Part shown: one piece after another, positions 1-12,517 of the stretch
Numbering within the stretch: position 1 is the first letter of the stretch
Layout: each line of letters starts with the position of its first letter
Assembly: GCF_019925205.1 (NCBI RefSeq)
Contig: NC_083562.1
Location: 26,164,001-26,228,000 of the forward strand
DNA: 64,000 nt
DNA from: Metopolophium dirhodum
Lineage: Eukaryota > Arthropoda > Insecta > Hemiptera > Aphididae
Reading direction: 5' to 3'
Translations under genes and position numbers: made by a program
The notes under the pieces: generated by a model
The model's database searches: none
Seen by the model: only the letters and a program-made list of their open reading frames with translations
What the model was told of the DNA's origin: nothing

Positions 1-1499
1 AAATCACATGAACCATATTGTCTTGCAGCATTTTGTTCAATGTTCATATTACATAATATGAGTATTGTTGTCGCCGATTTGTTTATAGGGTCTAAAATGA
101 TTGTTTTGCAAGTAGAAGCAATGAAATGTTTAGTAGAGGTTTGAATGTTGAGTTAAATGATAATTAAATAAAAAACGACTAAATCTTCAGGTAAAACAAT
201 TAATTAGTGTTTAATTTCCAATGTAACGAAAGCATTATATTATTATAATGTTACAGTTATTTAAAATGTGTTTACTAGTTATTTCAACTTTCAGTAATAT
301 CAACTCAAACATTACAAGCAAATTCAATATAATTGGAAGGAGCAATGAAATATTGATTTCTATAATTCAGTTTCTTTAACTTGTAATAATTTATGTAAAT
401 GTTCCAGAAATTCGCATATAAAGTGTGATTTTTCTAGCTTGTTTTTAAATATACTTATTTAATTTAGTACGACATATTGGCCATTTTAATTAAAAAACCA
501 TGGAATTTTTATGAATATTTATAAGTAACACCATTGATTATGAATACTGAGTATTGTACTATATATAGCATTTATAATAATGGTAATACGTTTCTCTAAA
601 GTTGTCTGTAAATCACAAATTATTTTAGCCATGTATTTTTCTTCATATTATTTTTGTATGATTATAGGTGCAAAGTGTTTAAAATTGTTTAACGATTATT
701 TTCTTCAAAAATATTTCTTAACCAAGATATTATTACAGCACACTTTGTGCAACCGAAATGTTCGTGCCCGTTCGAGTGCTGCATAACATGAAATATTCAA
801 TATTCAAGTAATTAAATGACTAAAAATGTTGTTCCTCAAATATTTTAACGCGCCCGCGGCAACTAACCCTCCTCCTCTGCAGCACGCCCATAGAAGCTAC
901 GCCATAAGCCGCCTTATCAAACAATGATGCACGTATCATGGGCCTAATTAATTTACAGACACTGTTTGGTATTTCGATTTGCCATCGATTCGTCACGCTC
1001 AGTTAAAAAGGTGCATTATTATATAGTGTACCTATAGTAGGTACGTCGCAGCCGTCTGTTTACAATTACAAACGGTCTCGTTGGATAACAGTATGACACA
1101 TGGCGCAAATTAACGCTATGGGTAATAAATAATAATATTATTAAAATAGGTGTCGAGGCGTCGAATCTATTGTGTGAAAAATACAATTATTTGCAACACA
1201 TCAATGCACATTATATTCTAATAATATCAGTAGTAAATAGTAATTGCAACGATTTATTATAAGATATAAAAGTACCTATATACAACATAATATTTTATCT
1301 CAATTTGCGGTAATGACTAGTATATGATAATAATATTATACATAATATGTGTACCTAATACTTGCAATACTAATTAAGGTTTACTTTCGGTTTTTTTTTT
1401 CAATTCTGCAATATATTACAATAATAATAATATATTCTGCGATTAAATTCAAACACATCTATTATGTAGTCGTACAATAATAAATACATCATCGATGCG
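1..1499. other. AT-rich intergenic DNA
   Basis: No coding region, RNA gene or mobile element could be recognised here. Short open frames are AT-rich and have no codon bias. A small GC-richer patch at about 850-920 has no visible coding signal. The segment precedes the GC-rich block taken as the leader region of gene A. Confidence 0.5.
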
Positions 1500-2112
1500 T
1501 AATGTGCGTACGCGCCTATAACAATATTATGACGACGACGTGGTCGTTGGTCGCGCGCGGTGGTTACTTTCACTGCACATGACGTACAAGACTGGGCCGG
1601 GAGTGGGGAGGGGGATCTACGGCGCTGCGACAGCCAAAGGGAAGAGGAAATGATCGCGGACGGACACCGCATCGCCGCAGCCGACCGATAAACTCACGTT
1701 CAAACGTCGGCGTGCGTCCACTCAAAAACGGTCGGCCGGTCCTTGTCGGCTCTTGTTCGGGTTTGTCGTTTGCCGTAAATCCCGGACTCGGTATTTTTCG
1801 TATTTTGAATTTAAATTTTTCAACACTACTCTGCACGACCACTCCACTCTTCGATCTCGGACGGGTCTATCGAGATCTCCGTCAACAGTGGCAATATTCG
1901 AAATCCATATAATATTATTGGTTTTCAGCAGTTTTAAATTTTTTTTTTCTCGTCCGTTTCCTCTGACTGCCAGTGCGCCCCGCAGTCGGCAAAATATAAC
2001 AATATAACACAACATCGTCGTAATATAATAAACCGACCGACGACATACCAAGTGTGCAACAGTGCCTGTATATAGGTAGCTGTTCGCTACCGCAACGGGA
2101 CGTCCGCAGCAG
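1500..2112 (+). promoter_or_regulatory. Putative promoter and non-coding first exon of GMC gene A
   Basis: This block is strongly GC/CpG-enriched against its AT-rich surroundings and lies upstream of gene A, much as a similar block precedes gene B. It ends in a good splice donor: exon ends ...CAGCAG at 2112 and the intron begins GTAAAT at 2113. The natural partner is the acceptor ...TTTGTAG ending at 6063, 49 nt before gene A's start codon. I infer a 5' untranslated exon somewhere in 1700-2112; the transcription start is not visible. It could instead be the promoter of a gene on the other strand. Confidence 0.4.
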
Positions 2113-5100
2113 GTAAATCATCAATATAACATATGTTATAAGTTATTATATATCATCTCAATTCATATGCTTTACACTCGCATTCCCTTCATATGCATTG
2201 TACTATATATGATGTGTGTGTGCGTATGAGTGTGTGCGTGTGTGTACATATATATATAATATAATATATCAATATTCATATATATATATATATATATAAA
2301 TAAATATAGTATAATATATCAATATATATATGTATATACCTACATAGATATCGAGTGTCTTTATTGTACACTAACTGCCTATGTGATTTTTATTTACGAC
2401 CGTTTGGACCTAGTACGTGTTTGTCGGCCCATGTGAGACATCTATCGATCGATTTATCTTATCCATCTCGTGCGTTTCGTATACGATGACGATTAGATAC
2501 ACCGCATCGGGATGGTCGATGAAAAAATAAAGTAATATTGTGCCCACCCACCACCACCACTTGCAACAACGCATACCTGCAGTAGCCTATAGGCTACAGT
2601 ATTATAACATCAAAATTGTGATACTACGAGTATAATATGTAATATACTTTACCTTCCGGTCGTAGTGTTACTATATACTCAATAGGTTTAATGCAACGTT
2701 AGGCGATATAAGATACATATAATATTATAGGTGTATCATAATCATATAGAAATATAAGAACGAAAGTGGAATATTAACGACCGCAACCGGTTTACATGGT
2801 GCTGCACGTGTTCGTGCGATATCACGGTAATTTCAAATAACGTAGGTTTTGGCGTTATAGGAATTACTGACTTCCGGTTACCATCGCAGTTTTCTTCTTT
2901 TAGATAAGGCGTTTTCGATAGTTGTGCTGAAACGTGTATTAAAGTTGCGTAATCGAATTATCCTCGTGCATTGAACATTGTTTGCGAATAAGCATTCAGT
3001 CGTCTGGCAACAACGACGAAATGTCATTTAGACACGTCATTTCATTTGATCCGGTAAAACAAGAATTATTATAAAATACATATTTTCGTTTCGATAACTA
3101 ATTATTATATTATCATTGTTAAAACAATATCGCGTGTACGTCACTGAGACAACGCAACAAGACGGCCGCAAAGACATCGTGGTGTAGCAATAATAGCTAC
3201 AGTTATGTCGTCAGTTTGTATATATGTATCTAAACGTTGTACCTACCTACCTAGTAAAGACAAAATACCAAGTTGTAATAAGGCTTTCACCAATAATAAT
3301 CGGGTTATCATTAAATATTTGCCGTTCGTACGTAACTCCAGTCATGTCGTATTGTCACGTACGCCAATAAATTGACTTTAATGGTGCCAACCATTTGAAC
3401 TTGTGACCATGAAATGTATACACCATCATAAGAACTTCATTATATTATAATGCTCTAGTACACAATTATTCAGAAGCGTCAACAGTACGTAAAATATAAG
3501 CAAGTTCAATCGTTTTCCAATTGGTAAATAGGTATTTACTAATTCTAGTACACTGTAATTTTATTACATTATTCACGGTTCATAAGTAATAATAATAATA
3601 AAAAAAAAATTAAATACTTATCTTTCTACTAAACTACTAAAACAAGTGTCTGGTACGTAATTATACCCTATGATAATGCGGACTACGATAAATTAATGCG
3701 AATATTATGTCACATTTTTTTTTATAGTTAATTGAAAAGTGTTATGTATGCTTTGTGCTTTGGGGGAAATGAGAGAGTGGCCTTGGCCTTACTTAAAGAG
3801 AGGGAACGTTTATGTCATAAAATGACACCATTTTGTGTCCACGATCATTGCAAAATAGTGTAAAAATAAAACAGTCACGTGCATGTGGTTAATTATTTTT
3901 TGCATTATTATTTAACAAATAATAACATTTTTAAAATGTACTAAAAAACATTCTAGTTATGCCTGACGGACTTGTATATTCGTATAGACAATTAAAAATA
4001 CTAGGTTCCTGCATAAACTTAATTGTTGTTATGAAATAAATCTGAACGCCATAGAGTATAATTTGAACAAAATAACCATCCATATTATGTTTTCATATTT
4101 TATAATGTACAAGCTTTCTAAGAAAAAAAAATGAAAATATAATAATTTACGTAAAATAAATATTGAAAAAAAATAAGTGGGTATACATAAATATAACCGC
4201 CTATTTCAGGGCTTAAAACATGTGATTACGTAGGTACATATTATAAAAACCATATTATAGACGACAGGTTATAGCTCATAACAATAATTACAACTTGATA
4301 GTGGATACCTATGGCACTATGATAAAAGGTTGTGTATGTTACACCATTATTGAACACGTCATGCATAATGAAAACGATATGATTTTTGTTGAATAAATAC
4401 ATCCGTCATTCACGAAAACTGAGCATGCATTGTAATATATATATATATATTATTTAAAATAATAAAATAATGAATTTCATAGTGTCGCCGTGCCGATTGA
4501 TTTCGTGACTGTCACTGTTCGTACAATTATGCATATATATAGTATAGCAATATATATATCAGTTCAAGTTCAATTGTATAGTATTATAATTATTCATTAC
4601 ATTTAGTAAATATTAATAAAAACTGAAAGTATTGACCATGAACTCTGTATAAGCTACCACTTTAAGTAAATATTGTTTCACGAATAGTGTCATTCAGTAA
4701 ATTTCTCTTTCACTATAATAGTATATTATAATGCATCTAGATAAAAGTGTTAATAATTAATTACATATCGTTACAAAGGTTTTCAATATCCAATTTGATT
4801 TGTCTTTGGGCGCAGTCATTATTATCATCCAATATTATGACAATTTAGTCGTGCCAATGTCTTGGGTGGTTATTAATAATGTTCACTTGCCGAGAGGTAG
4901 GCTACCAATAGTAGTATAATCAAAAAATCCGAATAATCAACCTGTTTTTTTTTAACCCAACCAAAACGTTTTGTAAAAACCAGACTCCACTTAAAATTAT
5001 TCTATCGCATCACGCACCGGAACTACACTGTAGAATCTTCTATAGTTGAATTCCTACATTCCAACACTTTTTTTTTGATAATCTAGACCCACATATCGTA

Positions 5101-6063
5101 ACATCAATGTTGTAGAAATATTTTCTTCTATATATGTATTCGTATTGTTTATACATGGCATGCAATAAAGAAAATACAAACATTTGAGTACCACTGCTGA
5201 GTGAATTTTCAATCCTCGTTCTTTCGTCGTATACTGATGTTTATTATTTAATTGAATTATTAGCAATAGTCATATTAAAGTAAGACTATTGATAGCAAAG
5301 CAAACGTTTTGTTTTAATAAATCATATTTTTTCAAACTATAACTTATAAAATAAATGTCATTATTATTTTATATTTATGGCCGTTCATTAAAGTTATATA
5401 ATTCAGCTTAAAAACATAATAATTAGTTTAATACAAATAGTAGATACTTTTGGATATAACTAAAAGTTTAAGATAAGCAACATCAGTTATTGTTAACTCG
5501 CTTTCCGATCCGGAACATATAAATGTACACACCATAAATTTAAGATAGTATATTTTAGATTAAATATTACATTAGCTTATTACGCAACTGAAAAGAAGAT
5601 GAAGTAGGATTTTAAAACTTTCCTATTTTTATATAGATATTTAAATTGTAATATACCTACTGGCTTTGAATTAACATCTTCCGATTGAATTATAAACTAT
5701 AAATTATAGACAATATTAATAGATGCATAATTACTCCAGAAAGTGTTATATTAAAATGTTCTATAGATGGTTAAATTATTTTAATTAATATTAATTTACA
5801 ACACAAAAATTTTTCAAAATATAATTATGTACTCGAAAATAAAAGCAATACGTATTAACATCGGGTCTTTTTAAGTAATTTGACGAATTAAATTATGTTA
5901 TTATAATTCGATTACAGATCAAGTTTATAATTGTGTAAACGATTACTCACTTTAGTGACAAATTTAGTTTTGACTGTTAACAATAAACATCACTTTAAAC
6001 AGTTTAGATTTAGGTACACAATAATATTTAAAATTATTAATTCATATACATGTTTGTTTGTAG
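2113..6063 (+). other. Putative 5' UTR intron of gene A, with microsatellites
   Basis: AT-rich sequence between the inferred donor at 2113 and the acceptor AG at 6062-6063. It holds GT/TG and TA microsatellites at about 2213-2335. No coding exon is recognisable. The part at about 4080-4320 resembles 13430-13640 (see findings). The intron is inferred; no transcript evidence is available. Confidence 0.35.
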
Positions 6064-6112
6064 GTTCACTTGTCATATTAGTTACGAATAGAATGTGACA
6101 CCTAGACTCAAA

Positions 6113-6755
6113 ATGGTGCACGCAGGCACAGTGCTCATAAGTGCCATAAAGTTGGCAACCAAGGTGGCTGGAGGTGGAAAGCTACTGTTTTTGCCTACGT
6201 TCTTGGCCGCTTTGGCCTATTACAATTATGACCTGTACGACCCAGAGAACCGTCTGGTGAATGAGAAGAACCTGAGATCCGAGTATGATTTCATAGTGGT
6301 GGGCGGTGGTTCGGCAGGCGCCGTGGTCGCCAACCGTCTATCCGCCAACCCGGAATGGAACGTACTGTTGCTGGAGGCTGGCGGACACGAGTCCGAGATA
6401 ACGGACGTGCCCGCCATATCGTTGTACTTACATGGAAGCAAGTACGACTGGAAGTACAAAACACAGCCGGATAGCTCGGCGTGCCAGGCGATGAAGGGCA
6501 ATCGGTGCTGTTGGACTCGGGGTAAGGTGATCGGCGGCTCCAGCGTGCTGAACACCATGCTGTACGTGCGGGGCAACAAGCGGGACTATGACAACTGGGA
6601 GAACATGGGCAACCCCGGCTGGGGATTTGAGGACGTGCTCCCGTACTTCAAAAAATCACAGGACCAACGGAATCCATACCTGGCCAAGAATACCAGATAT
6701 CACGCTACAGGAGGATATCTGACCGTCCAAGACTCGCCGTGGAACACGCCTTTGG
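6113..6755 (+). CDS. Gene A coding exon 1
   Basis: Encodes residues 1-214 and the first base of codon 215: the hydrophobic leader, FAD dinucleotide-binding fold and GMC signature 1. It ends ...ACG CCT TTG G before donor GTAAAT, splitting a glycine codon (phase 1). The exon itself probably starts at 6064, after the acceptor TTTGTAG. Third positions are GC-rich. Confidence 0.92.
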
Positions 6756-9700
6756 GTAAATCCGAATCTCAGACTATAATGTTATACTTTGTCCAGCGAT
6801 AGAACACACCGTGGCCCGATGAAAACGTTTTTCTGAGAATTCCCACGCGATACCCGCCGGCTGTAGTGCAACAGGTTGTAGGGTGTCAAGAGATGGATAT
6901 GCGCAGAATCTGCGTGTTCCTTCGTTAGAAAGAGTATAGATACGAATAATACGTTTTGACGTTACTCGCGGTACATACAAATAATATACCATTGTTACGT
7001 GTGTTGAAGCATACGCGCCAGTTACTTGGTGAAACAATAATTTTGGTATTCGTCTGACAGGCAGGCAGACGAGTTGATGGCAATTTGATATTTATGTGAA
7101 CGGTTAAGAAATGTGAAAAGTGGGCGGGTTTTTTTTCGTCTTAATAATACATATTCCATACCACAATACTCGTCCTTGGATCGGATGCATCGCCTTATTA
7201 AACGAGACGCTTTTATAACCGAATACAGCGTAAATATGTCATATTATTATTGTATCGGTAATATTGGTTACACGGCCAATGAAAGACCTAATAGTGCAAC
7301 GACACGTGTGAAGCATTAACGATTCATTTTTATATTGTGTTAAATACAATTAATTAATTAAACAAGATAATTAATAACTGATGATACAATTCAGCTTGTT
7401 ATATTGGTATTAAGAACAATAAAAGACATGCATAATAAAGTAATATTTCAACATAGTACCTATGTTAGATGTAACTATCGTTTATATTATCATCATAACT
7501 AACTATTTTTTACTACAAACAAAAAAGTAACTGTTATAGAATTGATTATTGAATAATTTCGTTGAGAAATAAGCCCTTAGATTGTAAGTAACTAACTCAT
7601 CAACGTTACTTTATTTCTAAATTTAAAAACGGTTATAATTTAGTATTTATTTTTTATCAAAATAGATTACCCCTCGTATATGAATAAATCACCTACAATC
7701 TTTTCTACTTGAAATCGAAATTGTTTTTAGTCTCATAATAAATATAATATCATTACAATGATTTTACTGATTGGATGAATTTTTTTTTTTAAACACGCTA
7801 TTAACAGTATTTTATTTTATTGATCGATATCTATAAAATATAATAGTTCGGTGTTGAAGAGATTAAAATACATTAACTGGTATGGGGTATCGATATTAAA
7901 AATAACAAAAAATAATAGTAATAATAGTAATATATGCACATAAAAATCAAATTATTATTAGGATTGTAACATTTGACACGTAATAGGTACCGTTGTGCGT
8001 TAATATAAAAAAATAAAATAAAAAGAGATCGATATTAAAATGCTATTGCCATGAGTGATTTAATCAGATGACTTGCAGCTCAAACCCGTTTATCGTGTCT
8101 GCCTATAATAGTAGTCTGATACAATTATTATGTATCGGATTCATTTTGATCGTCGCGAGACTGTTGTCCGCACTCCGCAAATGGCATAAATGACTTGCAA
8201 CCGTAGATAATATTGTCGAAATTTCAGTACTGCTAATATGTATAATACGCACATAGCAATGCATACGAATTTTGCCGTGCTAAGATTATAGGGGGGGAGG
8301 GGCTCCACAAATGTATAATTGAGTTTTCTATGATGGCTTTGGTAGAAAAGTTTGAATGCAGTCGCATATTGTAAAATGTTATAGCTTTCATAGAAATCGT
8401 ATCAAATTGTTATCCGTGCTGTTAACAAGTGGTCGCTAATTATATAATTATCTTAATGCCGATGTCATTGCTTACCCGCTTACGTTTTAACTGATTTCTG
8501 AGTCTAACAATTGGTTTTGCATTCCAATGCAGGCATCGCCTTCTTGCAAGCCGGCGAAGAAATGGGTTACGAGATTCGCGACACCAACAGCGACATCCAG
8601 ACCGGGTACGGACTGTACCAGTTCACGATGCGCCGGGGTTACCGGTGCAGTTCGTCGAAGGCGTTTTTGCAACCAGTGAGGTTGCGGAGGAACCTGCATG
8701 TGGCCTTATGGTCACACGTGACCAAAGTTCTCATCGACCAGGACAGCAAACGGGCTTATGGCGTGGAGTTTGAACGGGACGGCCGAAAGCGGGTTGCGTT
8801 GGCCAAGAGAGAGGTCGTGCTGTCCGCGGGCGCCATCAACAGTCCTCAATTGCTTATGCTCTCGGGTGAGGATTCGTGGTTATATAATAATTTCATCATA
8901 TTATAATATCATCTGCCATATTATAATCATAACGTAATACTTATTTGGAAAAACTATTGACATTTAAAACGGTAAGCAAATAACTGGACTAAATAACTAT
9001 AAAAGAAGAATTAAAATTATTATAAAAATATTTAACTATCTAATATGAAACAAATCGAACAGAAAAACATATTTTAATTGGTTACATATTAATTATTATT
9101 ATACTATAAAATATGTATATTTTTGCTTAAAACACATATTTGTAATATACTTCTTTACTTATTGTTTTGTATTAAGAATATTCAATGAAAAAGTAATGTG
9201 AAATTTCGTCTACGTTAATATAATATAATATGATACCACTGATTTTATAATATATAAATATATTAAATAGAATTAAAAATATATATTATTAAAATGTTAA
9301 ACGAAAAATGTAAATAACCATATACGTTGAACGTAATATGATGAAAACATTTAAATTCTTATATTAACATTAAACTTTTTAAAATTTTTTTTTAAACTGA
9401 CTTTACTCATATTTGAAGTTGCGCAACTTTGCGTGTGCGTTTGCAAGATGCATGCATAATAATACAAGATAATATGTGGTCGGTTTTTTTCCGTGTCTAC
9501 GTGAGTAGATACGCGTATACACAAGGGGATCCGCGTATGGAGACTTTACCATGCGGTGAAAGCAACCGTTTGGTAATCCGGCTCCTGATGACGATTTGCT
9601 CGCAGACCGTATAGACCGTATGTACAATTAAAATGATTATGCCACTAGTTTTTTTTTTAACATTCCAGGCATCGGACCGGAAGAACACCTGAGAAGTATC

Positions 9701-12517
9701 AATGTACCGGTAATCCATCATTCACCGGGTGTCGGTGAAAACCTTATGGACCATGTGGCCGTTGGCGGTCTGGTCTTCCCCATTGACTATCCAGTCAGCT
9801 TGGTCATGAACCGTGTAGTCAATATACCGGCAGCATTGAGGTAAAATGAAAACATTTTTTTAAATCTAAAAGGAAACCGTATGATAATAAGGCACTGCTA
9901 TTAAGTACGTGGTTAGGTAAGGTTAGTCCCTCGAAACGCCTCATTATACCATTTTAAAAATTAATCTAACTTTGAAAAACAATTTTACAGACTAAACTGT
10001 ATAGTCTATAGTGTAATAACATTAACGATAGACACATCTAATGATGACGTAATTTATAAGACACTTAAGGTAACTATTATGTTATATAAATGTATATAAT
10101 ATAAAACGATAAGTAGGTACCTACATAACAGCTAACACTACACAGTGGCTATAAAATTCGGGTGGGTGTTGAGAGCAGTCGTTCCCTCGCATCACCAAAT
10201 TATATACTAATGATTCGTCATAGGTGTATTAAGGTATAGATTTTTTAAACGAATATTAAAAAACTTGAAAACTGCAAATTTTCTAAATTAAAAAACTGTT
10301 TATGGCTTATGCCTAAATATGTTAAAACTTAAAATATTTTCAAAATACTGAAACATCACTATACTGTCAAAATGTATCGGTATTCGGTATGTATACAAAT
10401 GATTAAATATAATTAAATTACACATAAAGTATCATTGGGACTCCTAGACTCTTTATGTTACTTACCCAAACCTTCTACTTAGCTTACGACTTTTCGTAAT
10501 TTTCTAGTAAAATTTAAAATGTATCACAATGTGATGTAAGAATTTTGATCTGCAGCAGCAGAGCTTAACAACACTTTTTTATATCATATTATGATGTTTT
10601 ACTATAATATCTTTTAAGCCGTCCTTGTAACACCAATTTATCGGTTGTTCGTTAAATCCTTTCGATCAGAATATAAAATCAGTGGTGTGCTCAAACACGA
10701 AACATAAAATATTCGAAATATCGCAATCGCTATACGCGCTATTTCATGTTGCAATATATCGTCGAAAAAACAATAATATTACTATAGGTGCGATATCTAT
10801 ACAGACCTTTTATTCATTGAATAAAATTATTTAGACTTGAATGGCAGAATATATTACAAAAATAGCGGTACGACGCATACTATATCATTATAATATACGA
10901 CTGTGACAAGTTTTTAAATTACAATCTGTCTTCCGAGTTCTGACACGTATGACATTGGTATTAAATATTAATATTAAAATTTTATCAGTTTTGAGCTAAA
11001 TGGCTAATTGGCAATCTAATCATAATTTACAGTTATCAAAAACTCAGTATTTCGCACGATTATGTATGTTCTTATATTAATATTACAACGTCCGCTATAT
11101 AGGTATGCCGTGCTGGGCGAAGGACCACTGACGTCGTCCATAGGATTGGAGACGGTGGCATTTATCACGACCAAATACGGTAACCAGTCGGACGACTGGC
11201 CGGACATCGAGTTCATGCTGACGTCCACGTCGACCAACTCTGACGGCGGGACGGCAGCCCGAAAGGCGCACTGTCTGCGTGACGAATTCTACAACGAGCT
11301 GCTGGGCGACCTCAGCAACAAGGACGTGTTCGGCGTGTTTCCGATGCTGTTGCGGCCCAAGAGCAGGGGTCGCATACTGCTCCGGAGCAACAACCCACAC
11401 CAGTACCCGCTTTTGTACCACAACTATTTCTCGCACCCGGACGACCTGCGGGTGCTGCGCGAGGGTGTCAAGGCAGCGGTGGCGGTGGGCGAAACGACTG
11501 CCATGAAACGATTCGGTGCCCGATTCCACTCCAGGCCGGTGCCCGGTTGCAAGACCCTCGAGCTGTTCACCGACGAGTATTGGGAGTGCGTGATACGTCA
11601 GTACACCATGACCATATACCACATGTCTGGTAAGTACGGCCCGTCGATCGTTGCCACAATCTATTTATTTTTTTTTTTAACACGTCAAACGTTGCCAAAC
11701 GGAAAATGATTTTTAAACAATACGCAATAAGTTTTCGAATATAGACGATATATTTCTTTATATATACTTACGCGTTATATAATATTGACAGCTTATTATC
11801 ATTTTATGCGTTGCAGTATTGTGCAAAAAAAAACGCACTCATGGTTCTGACATTTGGTACATATAGATAATTCTATACTCGAAGCTGTGGACCTCAAAGA
11901 CAAATGTTTAAATTTAGATTTTTAAAAAAGCGCACACATGACACATGGAATGCTGCTGACCAAACACGAATACTATTTTGTATGTTTAGGGTTGCCATTG
12001 GTTACAGAAAATAAAACAATTATTACAATGAAATATAATCTTAGACCTACCTAAATAATATTATATTTTATCAAAACCACCAACAAAATGAATTTGTTCA
12101 AAATATGAGTTGTTTACATCTAATAGAGTTTAAGACAGTGTAAATCCACTGACATTATTTAATTTGTTACGGGCAACGGCGGGCAAAGAATTAGTTAAAA
12201 ATTATCTAATCTAATCGATTCAATATCATATTATATATTCACGTTTCTCATCATAATACTATATGCGTTTTTCAGGCACATGTAAAATGGGACCGCCTAC
12301 CGATCCATTAGCCGTAGTCGATCCCAAGCTTAGAGTGTATGGAATTCAGGGCTTGCGAGTGATTGACGCCAGCATTATGCCTCAGATCACCAATGGTAAC
12401 ATAAATGCCCCGACAATAATGATTGGTGAGAAAGGTTCTGACATGATAATCAATTATTGGCATGGCGTTGACACGAGAAGGAGAAGACGAAGGAGTGCGA
12501 ATATTACCATTAGTTAG
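6113..12517 (+). CDS. GMC oxidoreductase gene A (glucose dehydrogenase [FAD, quinone]-like)
   Basis: Coding exons join 6113-6755, 8533-8865, 9669-9840, 11103-11629 and 12276-12517, giving 638 residues with all introns GT-AG and all phases matching. Seen: a hydrophobic stretch at residues 24-37 followed by the YDPEN motif, FAD-binding GGGSAG at 64-69 with acidic E88 ending the next strand, GMC signature 1 at 137-160 (GKVIGGSSVLN start), GMC signature 2 at 314-328, and a C-terminal active site with H556 and N602. Family knowledge: GMC flavoenzymes oxidise sugars or alcohols with FAD; the His/Asn pair resembles choline oxidase rather than the His/His of glucose oxidase. Location at a membrane or in the secretory route is inferred from the N-terminus. 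The substrate is unknown. The ATG at 6113 is chosen because it starts the hydrophobic leader and sits in a good context (AAAATGG). Gene B lies about 5.7 kb downstream on the same strand. Confidence 0.93.
6756..8532 (+). other. Gene A intron 1
   Basis: GTAAAT donor at 6756 and acceptor ...CCAATGCAG ending at 8532. AT-rich, with no recognised exon. A run of G at about 8291-8297 and GC-richer patches at about 6800-7060 carry no coding signal I could support. Confidence 0.85.
8533..8865 (+). CDS. Gene A coding exon 2
   Basis: Encodes residues 215-325 and the first base of glycine 326. It covers the segment after the FAD-covering lid, including the RRGYRCSSSKAFL stretch conserved with gene B, and nearly all of GMC signature 2 (GAINSPQLLMLSG). 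Donor is GTGAGG at 8866. Both ends split glycine codons as G|GC. Confidence 0.93.
8866..9668 (+). other. Gene A intron 2
   Basis: GT-AG intron from GTGAGG to ...AACATTCCAG, AT-rich, with a long T-run before the acceptor. A GC-richer stretch at about 9420-9610 shows no convincing coding signal. Confidence 0.85.
9669..9840 (+). CDS. Gene A coding exon 3
   Basis: Encodes the end of GMC signature 2 (GIG, 326-328) through residue 382 and two bases of arginine 383. It includes the PGVGENLMDHV motif, matching gene B's VGHNLQDHV. Ends ...GCA TTG AG before donor GTAAAA (phase 2). Third positions are less GC-rich than in exons 1, 2 and 4. Confidence 0.92.
9841..11102 (+). other. Gene A intron 3
   Basis: GTAAAA donor and ...GCTATATAG acceptor. 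AT-rich; no feature recognised apart from a possible 8-bp stem (ACATAAAG/CTTTATGT) at about 10422-10460. Confidence 0.82.
11103..11629 (+). CDS. Gene A coding exon 4
   Basis: Encodes residues 383 (last base) to 558 plus the first base of glycine 559: the substrate-binding part of the C-terminal domain, from YAVLGEGPLTSS to TIYHMS, ending at active-site H556. The 'LLRPKSRGRILLRS' segment is shared with gene B. Donor is GTAAGT at 11630. Third positions are strongly GC-rich. Confidence 0.92.
11630..12275 (+). other. Gene A intron 4
   Basis: Consensus donor GTAAGT and acceptor ...TTTTTCAG. AT-rich, nothing else recognised. Confidence 0.88.
12276..12517 (+). CDS. Gene A coding exon 5 and stop
   Basis: Encodes residues 559-638. 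It holds the GTCKMG motif, the GLRVIDASIMP strand and second active-site residue N602 in GNINAP, then IMIGEKG. After the usual family end it continues with a basic tail: six consecutive arginines at 626-631. TAG stop at 12515-12517. Codon third positions are noticeably more AT-rich than in exons 1, 2 and 4. Confidence 0.92.

Noticed and set aside
1570..2124. Several overlapping open frames on both strands in the GC-rich block before gene A
   Set aside because: They conflict with one another, have no recognisable domains and are expected in a stop-poor CpG-rich region.
6756..6802. Continuation of the gene A exon 1 frame to a stop at 6802
   Set aside because: It is intron sequence; splicing at the GTAAAT donor restores the family sequence in exon 2.
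11095..11622. 175-codon minus-strand frame overlapping gene A exon 4
   Set aside because: It is antisense to a well-supported GMC exon and open only because of that exon's GC-rich third positions.
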